Of a stretch of 64,000 bases of DNA, positions 24,180 to 35,700 are shown piece after piece (positions within the stretch are counted from its first letter, which is position 1; the number at the start of each line of letters is the position of its first letter). The notes beneath the pieces are model-generated. The model saw only the letters and a list, made by a program, of their open reading frames with translations. It made no database searches and had not been told where the DNA came from. The position numbers and the translations under genes were made by a program. Origin of the DNA: Loripinus fragilis. Its lineage: Eukaryota > Mollusca > Bivalvia > Lucinida > Lucinidae. The stretch lies in the NCBI GenBank assembly GCA_964019695.1, contig OZ026518.1, positions 83,323,950 through 83,387,949 on the forward strand. Direction: 5' to 3'.

Positions 24180-24350
24180 GCGCAGTTGGCGGGGATCGAG
24201 GGATTGCTAGTTCGAGACTCCCACCAGCAGAGTCATTGTGTTGTGTCCTCGAGCAAAACACTTTATCCGCCGCATAGTACTGGTTTAACCCAGTGAGACA
24301 GGAAATCGTCCGACATGAATGAAAAATTGTTGACTCGAACATAAAACAAT
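24180..24350 (+). mobile_element. SINE family S3, partial
   Basis: GGGATCGAGGGATTGCTAGT with box B-like GTTCGAGAC, then TTGTGTCCTCGAGCAAAACA, CTTTATCCGCCGCATAGTAC and TGGTTTAACCCAGTGAGACA. The body matches copies at 30862, 34722 and 61559. The 5' end of the tRNA head is missing. Confidence 0.75.
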
Positions 24351-24839
24351 CTCATGTGCATAAAAGCCTCCTTTTAATCTCTCAGACTGCCGTATCGAGC
24401 ATGCTCTAGCATGCTTAGAAGTCTAAACACTTATCTGAGTCTTCATCTACAACTTTGTGTATGCGATCAGAGAAGTCTCTGGTGAGTCTGTGCAATTGCT
24501 CAGTCTCGCACGAGGCTTCATTGCTCGAGGCAAATTTCATTTACTGTGATAATCATATTTACGGATGCACATATCGCGACAAATAGTGCCCACAAACACT
24601 TGACTGCATTTAGGCGAGGTCTGATTAAGGTCATGAGCTTTGTTTGTTAGTTTTCTGATTTACTTCTTTTTTTAGGATGCATCGACCTAAATCTGAAATT
24701 ATCCCAATAACTATATTTTTATGGTGAAATCGCCCTCCTTGATGCCCCCAGTACAGACAGCGAAGAGATGCGCATCAACTTGGATAATTTTCATTTTTAG
24801 GAAAACCCATTTAGTGTTTAAGGGGTCACAGTAAGTAAG

Positions 24840-25048
24840 GGTGCAAAGATCAGGAATCGATACAATCAAGTACCACACCTGACCCAGGATACCAATGGGA
24901 AAGTGACAAACTCACAGTAGACACCACAAACGAGAGCCAAGAGGTCAGCCCTTTCCCAGCAGGTGACCACAAAGCACATATAAACAGACGCACACAAAGA
25001 CATAGCAAACACAAGACAGAACAAAAACATAAAATATCCACAAAAAAC
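24840..25048 (-). mobile_element. P1 retroelement 3' end, 5'-truncated
   Basis: It matches the 3' UTR at 19955-20160 almost base for base and stops at 25048, before the RT. Confidence 0.9.
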
Positions 25049-25074
25049 AGGTCGAATTTTCTAAATTATGATAT

Positions 25075-25152
25075 CTTAGCATATAGTTCAGACCCTGATG
25101 AAATACCGCATTAAGTGGCATTTCATCAGGGTCTGAACTGTCAACCAAAGTA
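25075..25152. repeat. Palindrome of the AGACCCTGATGAAAT family
   Basis: TTCAGACCCTGATGAAAT-CCGC is followed by GGCATTTCATCAGGGTCTGAA. It is related to the hairpins at 3695 and 54300. Confidence 0.7.
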
Positions 25153-26640
25153 CCAGTATCCGGATCGAAAATGATTGATTCAAAAAGAGAAGTCAATGAC
25201 ACTAATCCTCCCAATAAACGAAAGCGATAATTGGATTATGAACGCCCGTCATCGATTATCAAAAATTGGTGTCGGTTATCAGTAGTCATTAAAGAAAGTG
25301 AGTGTTTATTTTAGCCGTCGCGTGCCCGCGTTGAGCCTACTGAAATAGTACCTTTTTAAAAACTAAATTTAATTAATTATAGACGTAAATAAAATGTTCA
25401 GTTCCATGTTGAAATTGAAAATTCCGCCACAACATGACAAAACCAGGAAAATGAATGTGAAAAGATTCATATCAGCATATCGGCATCCACCCATTATGAT
25501 CACAGTCTTTGCTTTGCGCTCAGTGGGTAACTAAGGATTTAAACTTTATTGGTGCGAAAAGTGAAGACTCCCAGTGATGTCCAGTCTGATCTTCAGGAGT
25601 CTTCTCGTGATGCACAGCCACTTTATCGTGTATAATATTATGTGCGAGTAATAAAGTCCTAAAACGGTCCGCGCATCCGCACGCATGAGGATTAGGTGGC
25701 AGCTGAACCAAACCACAAAGATGTGAGGGTATGGAAATAGAAAAAAAACTTTGATTAAGATTATAAATAAATAAGAAGTATGTGATAAATTTCACAAACA
25801 GCAAAAAAAAGCTCATCAAGGATTCACATTCTATTACACCGCAATAACAAGGGTTGTAATGAAATGAAATAGTTCCGGTGAATATTATCCCATGGGTCCC
25901 GTACTTTCTTCCCCTGCCTGTCAGGTTCCCCATACTCACAAAAAGCTTCCCCGTTTTTGATGATTTCTTCCAGCGTACAACAATGACTATGATCTGACTG
26001 TGCGGATGCCATTTCTGGTTAGAGTATTTGCTTTGCACTCAGTGGATAATTAAAGATAATCTTTATGCGGACAGTGAAGTGTCTGATGATTTCTTTTAGT
26101 GTACAGCGAGGACTTTGATCTGACTGTGTGGATGCACAGTCTCAGTAGAGTCTGGTGTGGATCCAGTTGCTTATGCCACATTTTGGATGATAGGCTTATA
26201 TGGGTTAATTGAAATTAACTAAGTAGCAAAATTTCATCATCATTATTTGCCTAATAAGAAATAATGGAGAAAAGGAGCTCTTTTCCTTTAAAACCTCATG
26301 GTCTTGCGCTTAAAAACATGACCTCCCAAAGTATACGACCATGAACATAATAATTCTTTTGAAAAACTAATGCTTGTTACATTATTTTGTATTCGTACTT
26401 TATTTAAGATACAAAAATAACACTTTTAGATTTATTAAATCAATTTATTCTAAATAGATATCATTTGTGTGATTATAAAGCTAAATAACATTTTTCTTTA
26501 TTGCAATAAAAATTATACGAATAAAATTTGTTAGCTTTAAATGTAAAGTGACAGTTTGACAACTCAGCAAGCACTGAATGAATGACAGACAGAACCTGAT
26601 TTTTTGAGAAAAACCGAGTGCTAAAGTAAAATTTGAAGAC
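25153..26640. other. Unassigned region upstream of ArfGAP1
   Basis: A 172-codon minus-strand open frame (25520-26038) has no recognisable motif. GATCTGACTGTG-GGATGC recurs at 25992 and 26118, hinting at a duplicated repeat. The promoter and 5' UTR of ArfGAP1 should lie here or further upstream, but I see no core element I would defend. Confidence 0.4.
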
Positions 26641-26644
26641 AGAG

Positions 26645-26704
26645 ATGGCAAGCCCTCGATCCCGTCGTGTTTTGAAAGACTTAAAGATTAAAGATGACAA
26701 TAAT
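26645..26704 (+). CDS. ARFGAP1: ArfGAP1 coding exon 1
   Basis: Encodes residues 1-20, the conserved N-terminal helix, with the ATG at 26645. The donor after AATAAT is GTAAGAAC. An upstream in-frame TTG is not a likely start. Ends in phase 0. Confidence 0.95.
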
Positions 26705-29700
26705 GTAAGAACTACTGAGCCAGCCATTCCTCAATCAAAAGCCCCATTTTCCCCAATGAATCATCCTCTTCTTCTTTCTTTCTCTTTCTCTATATACTGC
26801 CTGGCGCTCGCTTTCGAGCATTATCGGCAGGTGTACATTGTACACTCCGGGTTGCAGGATGAAAGCCTACAAGTAACCATATCGAAATTACCTTAGGGTT
26901 CTTTAACCTGCACAGGGGGTGACTTTCCCTGCACAGGGGACATCCAGTTAACGTCCCGATCCGAAGGACAATGCACTTATCTAGCGTCATCCCTGCAAAT
27001 GACACTAGAGAAAGCGTGTTTGGACACCGAAATTTTTCTCGCCGCGAGCGGGAATCGAACCTGGGACCTCTAGCACCAGAGGCAAGTGCCTAACCACTGA
27101 GCTACCACGCTTTCTTCCCGTTAAAGTGCAAAACCGGTGAATCCAGCATTGTCGCACTGTTAATCCCCTTATGCTTCAGCTGTTTGGGACCCCCACACAA
27201 AAGAACAGACCCACAAAATAGAGATGGTCCAAAGAAGAACAGTCTGCTGTACTAAAAATGATTGGAACAGGACAATTAGTGTTTCCTCCTTTTGGTGGCA
27301 ATGGTTTCTGTATCTGATATCTGCGGTGCGTATAATAACAGGAATGGACCGGAATGGGCCTCCAGATATCAAATTTATTTGTTTTATGCAACTAAATTTA
27401 TTATTTTACCATAATTTATCTTGAAATTTCAGTTTCTTATGATATTTCACCTTTTGAAGTGTATATGAGCACCGTCAGTGGTTTGTAACATAGATGACGT
27501 ATACCCATTTAAATTGCGTCAGATCATATTGAAGATGCACATTCTATAGAAACAGTGACCTATATAAGAGTGACTAGAAACTCCAATGAAATACCAATAC
27601 TCAACTAAAATAACACTGTCGTGTATCTTACACAGGTAAATGAGGGAAACTCGATATCATTTATCTACACGATTGGCTTTTACCGCTGTTTTGGAATACA
27701 CAGCGTAATTTCTCTATGGTTTACCTAAACTTTTATCACCTTTATAAACACCAAAATTATATAATAACAATAATTATGAATCATTTGGCATCTTAGTTTA
27801 TGAATATTGATAAATCGAGACACAGATATAGCCATGTTTGAAGCTTTATTCGTCAGAGTGAAAGAGGTATTTTTGAAGCCATTTTTGCCAATTTCCGCAA
27901 CTTTTTTAAAATCGACCGATAATTACACGGTCATAACTCAATCGGATTAGTTTTTACATTGCAGAAACATAGCTTTTAGCAATATTTCATATATGTTTTT
28001 TCGATTGTTATTAACAATATTTACCAATAAGCGATATTTACGACGAAGTACGCTCTTTAAAGTACCTATAAATGCAGCGGTCTCACAAGCTGCATCGCCA
28101 TTTTGAGTGTGTACGATAAAAGGCGCACCAGGCGTTAGTCACGGGACACATGCCACGACATACCTATATAGCTGAAAAATGAAGTGTCCAGTCACTCTAA
28201 TATAGGTCACTGATAGAAATAAGTGCCCAGAAATAAGTCTTATCAAATGGCAGCTGCTGTGTACATTATAGTCCCCATACCAATGCTCACATGAATGTCT
28301 CTGGTCATTACAAATAGTCAAGCATATGCCAAGATGTAAGAGCTGCTCTGATAGACCCATCTGGGTAGCCACACATAAATAGCCCATATGGGACAAATTA
28401 TATGCATGTTTGATGGTACAGCATTTCGTTATTTGAGTGTTTTGACACTCACTGCATCCAAAATGATTTTTCTACAATAGAAATATGCATATACTATGAA
28501 CAAGGAATGCAGTGATCTTTATTGCATACATTCAAACCTTATAGGTGATTGGTGTAAGTAAGCCTTAAGTAGTAAGGTACAAGACTATCAGGGTAAGACG
28601 GACAATATTTTAGAAAACATTTTTTGCATTGAAGCTGTCTGGACACCGAAGATATTTGGTATTTTACATTACTTAACCAAAATTTTACGCCAAGTACACT
28701 TAAAACATGTATTTTAGGGTGAATTTTGAGGTCTGTTCCGGTTATTGGGGTCCATTCCGGTGCGTTCCGGTCCATTGCGGTTAGTAAACGCACCCTGATA
28801 TCTGTATCTACCACATGCACTTTCTTTCTTACAGACAGATTCACACATCTGTCTGTTACTATAAATACTCATTTTTTCCTGTTTCCATTGTTCTTTGGAA
28901 CAGCTACCAGCTGATCTCGTCCTGTTTCCTGATCTTGACTCCTTTAAAACAGGAGTCAGCAAGATCAATCGTACACACCCTTAAATGCATACTGTTTTTA
29001 ATCTGCTTTTAACTCCATCTTATTAACACCTAACACTATCATCTTTATTTTCATCTCACTATCATTCTTTTACCTTCACTTCGCTGTTTTTAATCATTCT
29101 TACTAACACACCATTCGCAAGTCACATTCCAATAATACTCAATACCAGGGTTTGGAATTATGAAGAGATAGATAGATCTGCTGGATACTCCAAACACCTC
29201 TAGAAGAGTATTGCGTGGAGTGCACTTTAAAGGGAAGAAGAAGAGGACTAAAAATGATTGTAACAGGACAACTAGTGTCTTTTCATTGTTGCACCAGTTG
29301 AACAGCAAACCCTAGAACAGAGACATCTCTTCTACACAAAATTTGTTTATGGCCTTGTGCCTGTAGATAGGCCTTCCATGTGCAACACCCTGAAATTTCG
29401 GTAGTTGCACACTAGTAAGGATGACTACAAATATTCCTTTTTTCTGCTGGCCATTGTCCAGTGGAATGACCTCCCAGAATATGTTGTTGTCTCTCCAGGT
29501 CCTGAGTCATTCAAGACTGCAGTAGAACTTCAGCATCCCAAACCCTAAACAGTGAAAGTGCATGTTTTAACCTGATTTTAAAAGTTCTGACCGACCCATA
29601 CCCCATTTTTATATATACAGATAAATTCTAGAGAGTTAGTTTTTATTCCTCCTCTATTTTCGATCTGCTTAAATTTAACTGGTCCGTAAACTTACCGAAT

Positions 29701-32700
29701 CCGGCCCAATTACCAAATCGGGCCTGAAAATGGCATATTCTTATATATGAAATGTGTAGAATATGTAATATACAATTGCCCTGGTGGAATGCAAACAGTG
29801 TAGACAAAGGTCAGACATCATATGGTGGTAGATCAACCACAACCAAGCGAGATGTGAGCACAGGGGTTCTTAAGGCGCTCTTTGCGCATACATTATGTGT
29901 AAGCAGAATATAGATACAGATCAGCTGGCTTCATATTCTCTACTTTTCCAGTGCTTTCTTTGGAATGGAAAAAAAGCTGTGAATATGGAGCCAGCTGATC
30001 TGAACCTACATTGCTTTGTTTTGTGAGGTGGTAATATTTTGACAAAAAATCTGGCACATAAGTGAAAGTTTTACAAAGTAGAAAGGAAGGCAAACATCAG
30101 GAACCAATACAACAACAGCATTTATATGATGCTAGACATACTTTATCTACAAGAATTGAAAAAAATAAATGGAAAATAAATAACTTATTGACCATTTTGG
30201 GGCCCGATTCGGTAAATTTACGCCACAGTTTTTAACCTGTCATCTTGTATAAAGCCTCACTGTCGTTCTTTTACTTTTTCCTTGTTTTCAAGGCCCAACG
30301 CCCAGTCACCTTGCCAAAATACCCGCGAGGGTGTCGGTAATATCGGATATTATCATATAATATCATATAGTGGTAATTGTCGCGGAAGTATTCTCTTGTT
30401 CAGTCACCTGGGTATTTTAGGCTTCATTTAATATCATGTTGAAGAGCTCCGATTATTTATAAATGCTTATTTTATCGAAAGAATATAATTTTTTTAAATA
30501 GATGCTGTAAATTTCAATGCAAAATTTTCAGTAATTTTAAAGATATTGCAGGTTATTCATTCACCAAAATACATCTAGGGATAATTGAGAATTTACCTGT
30601 TTATTCACGGGTGCGTAAAGCACCAGATTACCCGATCAGGATGTGACATATCATTGTTTAAGAGAATGGGTAATCGGATTATCACATATTTTTTGCATAG
30701 ACGGTTAAGTTTTCTCCTTAAGTGCCAATGCCCCCCTCTTTCCATTATGCCATTGCCCATTTTCTATCTATCTAGATTTCTACTGCATCACCCCCACTCA
30801 AAGATTATGTGCAGGTATGCATCAGTGCTTTCTTTAGTAGAAGAAATAAAAATAAAAGTGTGCAAAGGCTCAGTTGGTAGAATGTTAGACTAGGGATCGA
30901 GGCCTTGCTAGTTCGAGTTTCACCACTAGCAGAGTCTCTATTTTATGTCTTTGAGCAAGACACTTTATCCGCTGCTTAGTATTGGTTCAACCCAGGAAGA
31001 CAGCAACCTCAGCTGGAACACTCATGTGAACAGAATCACAGCCAACGCAAACAGGTCACTCGGATTATTAAGCAAAATGTCAAAACCAAGTCCCCTCAAA
31101 TCGGAGAAATGACATATCAATCCCTAGTTTGTCCCCAGCTGGAGTACGCTACAGCAGTGCCAGTGTGGGACCCCCATACCTAAGATAAGACCCATAAAGT
31201 AGAAATGGTCGAATGATGTGCAGCCGGATGGGCCTAAAGTGATTACGCCAGGACAACTAGTGTCACTTCATTGCAATCTCAGTTGAACTGGCAGACCCTT
31301 GAAGAGAGATGATCTGTGGCCCTTTCTGCCTCTTCTACAAAATTGTAAACAGACTCATGGCTGTGTCCCTTCCGGTCTACATGCCCACACATAGGTTCTC
31401 GACATATTGCCATTCTATGACATTCCATCAAATTCATACTGGCAAGGACTACTATAAAATACTCCTTCTTTCCACTGGCCATTGTCCAGAGGAATGCCCT
31501 CCCAGCCAATGTTGCATTTGCTCCAATTCTTAAGATCTTCAATGCAGCAGTTTGACAACTGCAGCATCCCAAACCCTAGACAGTACACTGCATACTTTAA
31601 CATGATTTTAGTAATTTTAGACCCATCCATATTCATAAGTTTTATGTACACTGTACTGTCTTCATAAATATGTTTTTACTGATCAATCACAGACAGTTGT
31701 TTTTATTCTTGCCTCATTTTCAATCTACAGGTAGTTTTAATCTTTTATCTTTACCCAGACTCACTATCATTAGTTCATCATTCTTTTTCATAACCCTGAC
31801 GCGCAGTGCCTGCCAAAATGCTTGCGAGGGCGTAGGCAGTATTAGAAGATAGATAGACAGGAAATTATCCTGTCATGACTGAAAAATTGTTGACTAGAGC
31901 GTAAAGCATCAAAACAAACAAAAGTAGACTTCAGTTATGGTACACCATCTCAAATAACCACTTAAGATACTCAACGCAAGGGTACGCAAGGGTGGATGGG
32001 CAGATGGACGACGGACCGACTTTGGTACAAAATTAATATACCCTATCTATCTAAAGAAAAAGCGGGTATAACAAAATATTCTGGCAAAAGTAATCAATTA
32101 AAGGTGTTTCCAGCCATGCTATGGACAGGACTTAAGTAAAGAGTGCGTAACGAAAATTTAATTTCCTTATTTCCCAACCAAAACATATGTTGTGGGTACT
32201 CAAAAGAACCGTCTCAATGAGACGGTTCTTTTGAGTACCCAAAACATATGTTAAATTGATGGGTAAGAAAATATTTACAATTTTAGGCTGAAAATTTTTG
32301 TTTATCTGCTCCCTTGTATGGATCTGCAATCGGTTCTGAGTGGTTGTACTCATTAAGTTGATTTGTTTGTATATTTCCAGACTTGCTTTGAATGTAAAGG
32401 TCACAATCCTCAGTGGGTAAGTGTGACATATGGTGTGTGGATATGTCTCGAATGTTCAGGCAAACACAGAGGTCTAGGAGTACATCTGAGGTAATAATAG
32501 ACAACACAAGATTTTTATATCAAAATTACCTTTTAAATTAAATATCATAGGGCCAGATTAACAAAAAAATTGGCGTAAATCCATCAATTTCAACATTTGT
32601 TTAGGTGCTCAAAAGAACTGTCTCACTGAATGTTTTGGTTGAAAAATAAGAATATTTTTTATTACGGGCTCTTATCTAGAGGACCGAATATGGATTGTAG

Positions 32701-35700
32701 GAATTACAAAGGCATCAGTTGAAGTTTTCATTTGACTTTTGATTGTGATGTTGAGTGAATATGCCAAAATGTTACATTATTGCATAAAAAGCCATGTCGC
32801 ATGCTGTTAACAGCCATGTTTCAACCGGCAAAACCCCATGTTTTAATCGGGCAATTCAGGCAATTCACATGCTGTTGATGCACGGCTTTTGTACTTTACA
32901 TATACGCATTCTAGGCCGTACCAAAATTTGACGTCAACAACAGTAACGTGCATAGAAATGAACGTAATTTAGTGAGGTTAGAATGACATACGTCGTTGCT
33001 CTGGAACAGGCGTTTTCAAAACCTATGAATGCTCCATTATAGTAATACAAAAAATAACTTTCCAATGCGTTTTTTCAAAGTTTGCAAGTGACAAAATGAC
33101 TTTATGCAATTATAACTATCAAACATGGTTTTCTGATACACTAACGTCTGCTAACTCCTCTAGGGTTATTAAAACCCTCCCCTTTCAGGCTCGGGTTTTA
33201 ACACCACCCTCGGGGTCCAGCAGATGTTAATGCATAGAAAAACATGTTTGATCCCTATATTAAAGCTAGATCTTTGGCATAGGTATCATATGTTATATGG
33301 ATTAATTTATAGTTTTTGTGGTTTTGAGAACCTTTGCTATACCTAACTGCTCAAAAGTACAACAATGTGAATTACTTCTAGCTTCATTTAACTTTGCATG
33401 GTAGGTAGTTTTTCATGCTTTTGTTGTTGTCTGATGGCTTTTTTTTAAAAAATTAACTTTTTAAAAAGTTCTTTCAGGAACACTTTCAGAGAGTCAAACA
33501 GTTTTGATCCTGATCAGGACGGACTTTCTGTCTGTCCTGATCTGTGTCCAAACTGTTTGCAAAGGTTATCAGCAGACAACAGTAGTCTGATCAGAGTCTT
33601 CAATGGGCGCTCTGAGTAGCAGAGGGTCTAATTTTTTTCAGGCGTAAAACTAAGACTCTGATCAGACTGTGGGGTACCAGATCAATTAAAATCCTACTTT
33701 TTACTTCAGTTTCGTGCGGTCAGTTACTATGGACAAATGGAAAGATTCAGAACTAGAGAAGATGAAAGTGGGTGGTAACAGAAAGGCCACAGAATTCTTT
33801 AACTCTCAGAGTGACTATAAATCTGGAATGTCTCTTCAAGAAAAATACAACTCCAGAGCTGCTGCATTGTACAGAGATAAGGTAAGTGCGAGTGTACTAA
33901 GAAATTAATTTTCTTATTTCTCAACTGAAACATATGTTGCAGGTACTCAAAAGAACCGTTGAGCACCCAAAGCATATGATAAAACTGATGGGTAAGAAAT
34001 AATTAACAATTTTGTTTTTGTTGTCGTAGATTGCCAATATTACACTGGCTATATCCACTTTGTGCTTCTTTAAACTAGAGATGCTTTCTCTAGGTGCAAA
34101 ACTCTACAATCTTACGCTCAAAAAGTGTTGTTTATCTAAACCTATAGAAGTGGCTTTGAATATATCATGGGTCTAGATAAGCAAAAAAATTGAGCGTAAA
34201 AATGTGAATATTTTCTTATCAATTAGTTTTAACATATATTTTGGGTGCTCAAAAGAACGAGCTCATTGAGATTGTTCATTTGAGTGCTCGCAACATATGT
34301 TTTAGTTGAGAAATAAGAAAGTTAATTTTTGGGGTTACACTCTTATCTAGAGGCCTGTTAGATGACTCACAGCCTGAGCTAAGATGACCATTTTTCTTGT
34401 TTCTCCTATTAAACATATGTCATTGATAATTAACCATTTACCTCATAGAGACTCCTTTTAACGCTTTTGACTCAGATCAGACCCTGATCAGGTCAGGGTC
34501 TACTCTCTTTGCCTAATATAATATATCTGATGCTACACTAATGGACCTGACAAGTAATTTCTTTGTTCTATGTACCAACATGAAAGTTTATATATATAAT
34601 TATTCATAGTGGGTGGAGCCTAGCATGAATATTCATGAAGGAAAGGGTTAATGGAAGTAGTGGTATGCAGAGCTTAGATATGTGTCCTGTCATCAGCACT
34701 CATGATCAAGTAAGGCTTAAACCACAGTGGCTTAGTGGTAGAGTGTTAAACTTTAGATCGAAGGGATGCTGGTTCGAGACTAACTGGAGGCACTGCATTG
34801 TGTCCTTGAGCAAGGCGCTTTATCCTCTGCTTAGTACTGGTTCAACCCAGGATGACGGGAAATTCTTCCAAAATGAAAAATATTGACCAGGATGTAAAGC
34901 ATCAACACAAACAAACCACACAAACAGAACTGTTACTGTTACACGACAGAACAGCCTGCTGAGCTAGAATCTTGAAATTTAATTTGCATGTGGCAAGTGT
35001 AGCTATTATACTTTCCAGATTGTGGAAAAACGTAGGGTCAGTTAAGCAATTTTTTCAGCGTAAAATTGCGCTTATTTTCTTATACACCAGTTTCAACATG
35101 TGTTTTGAGTCAATTGATTCTGTGGGAAAGGTAGTTATTGATAGGGAAACACTTTCTACCCTCTCCTATTGTATAAAGGCTAAATTTTAAGTATTTTACA
35201 TTTGCAACCTTTATGTGAGTCTATGAAGTTCATAATGCCTTTAAAACAACAACAATATTTTATCAAAAACTGTAGGGGCTTGAGCCTATATATTTTTGCA
35301 TTTTCCATGAGGTGTAGATCCCATATAAATCTAGCGTCCCACAAGTTTAGATAAACAAAAATTTTCAGCGTAAAATTGTAAATATTTTCTTGCCCATCAG
35401 TTTTAACAGATGTTTTGGGTACTCAAAAGAACCGACAGTTCTTTTGAGTACCCACAACATATGTTTTGGTTGAGAAATAAATAATTTTCAGTTACACACT
35501 CTTTTCTGGAGGCCTGCTAGCATGGATATGCAGGCTGGTCTGCTCCTTCGTTGTTCACATGCAGAGAAATCGGGTTTTCTTGCATCAAGGGTCATATTAT
35601 TTATGTACGATAGGTGTAGGTTATATATAAGTCTAACATCCTTTTTATTCAAAATGCAGCCTCTGATCAGGGTCTCCACTATTTGCTTACAGAATGTTCT

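Noticed and set aside
25520..26038. 172-codon minus-strand frame
   Set aside because: No motif, low-complexity hydrophobic stretches from A/T runs, and no splice or homology support.
26400..26640. Promoter of ArfGAP1
   Set aside because: No TATA box, initiator or CpG island that I could defend; the transcription start may lie in an unseen 5' UTR exon upstream.
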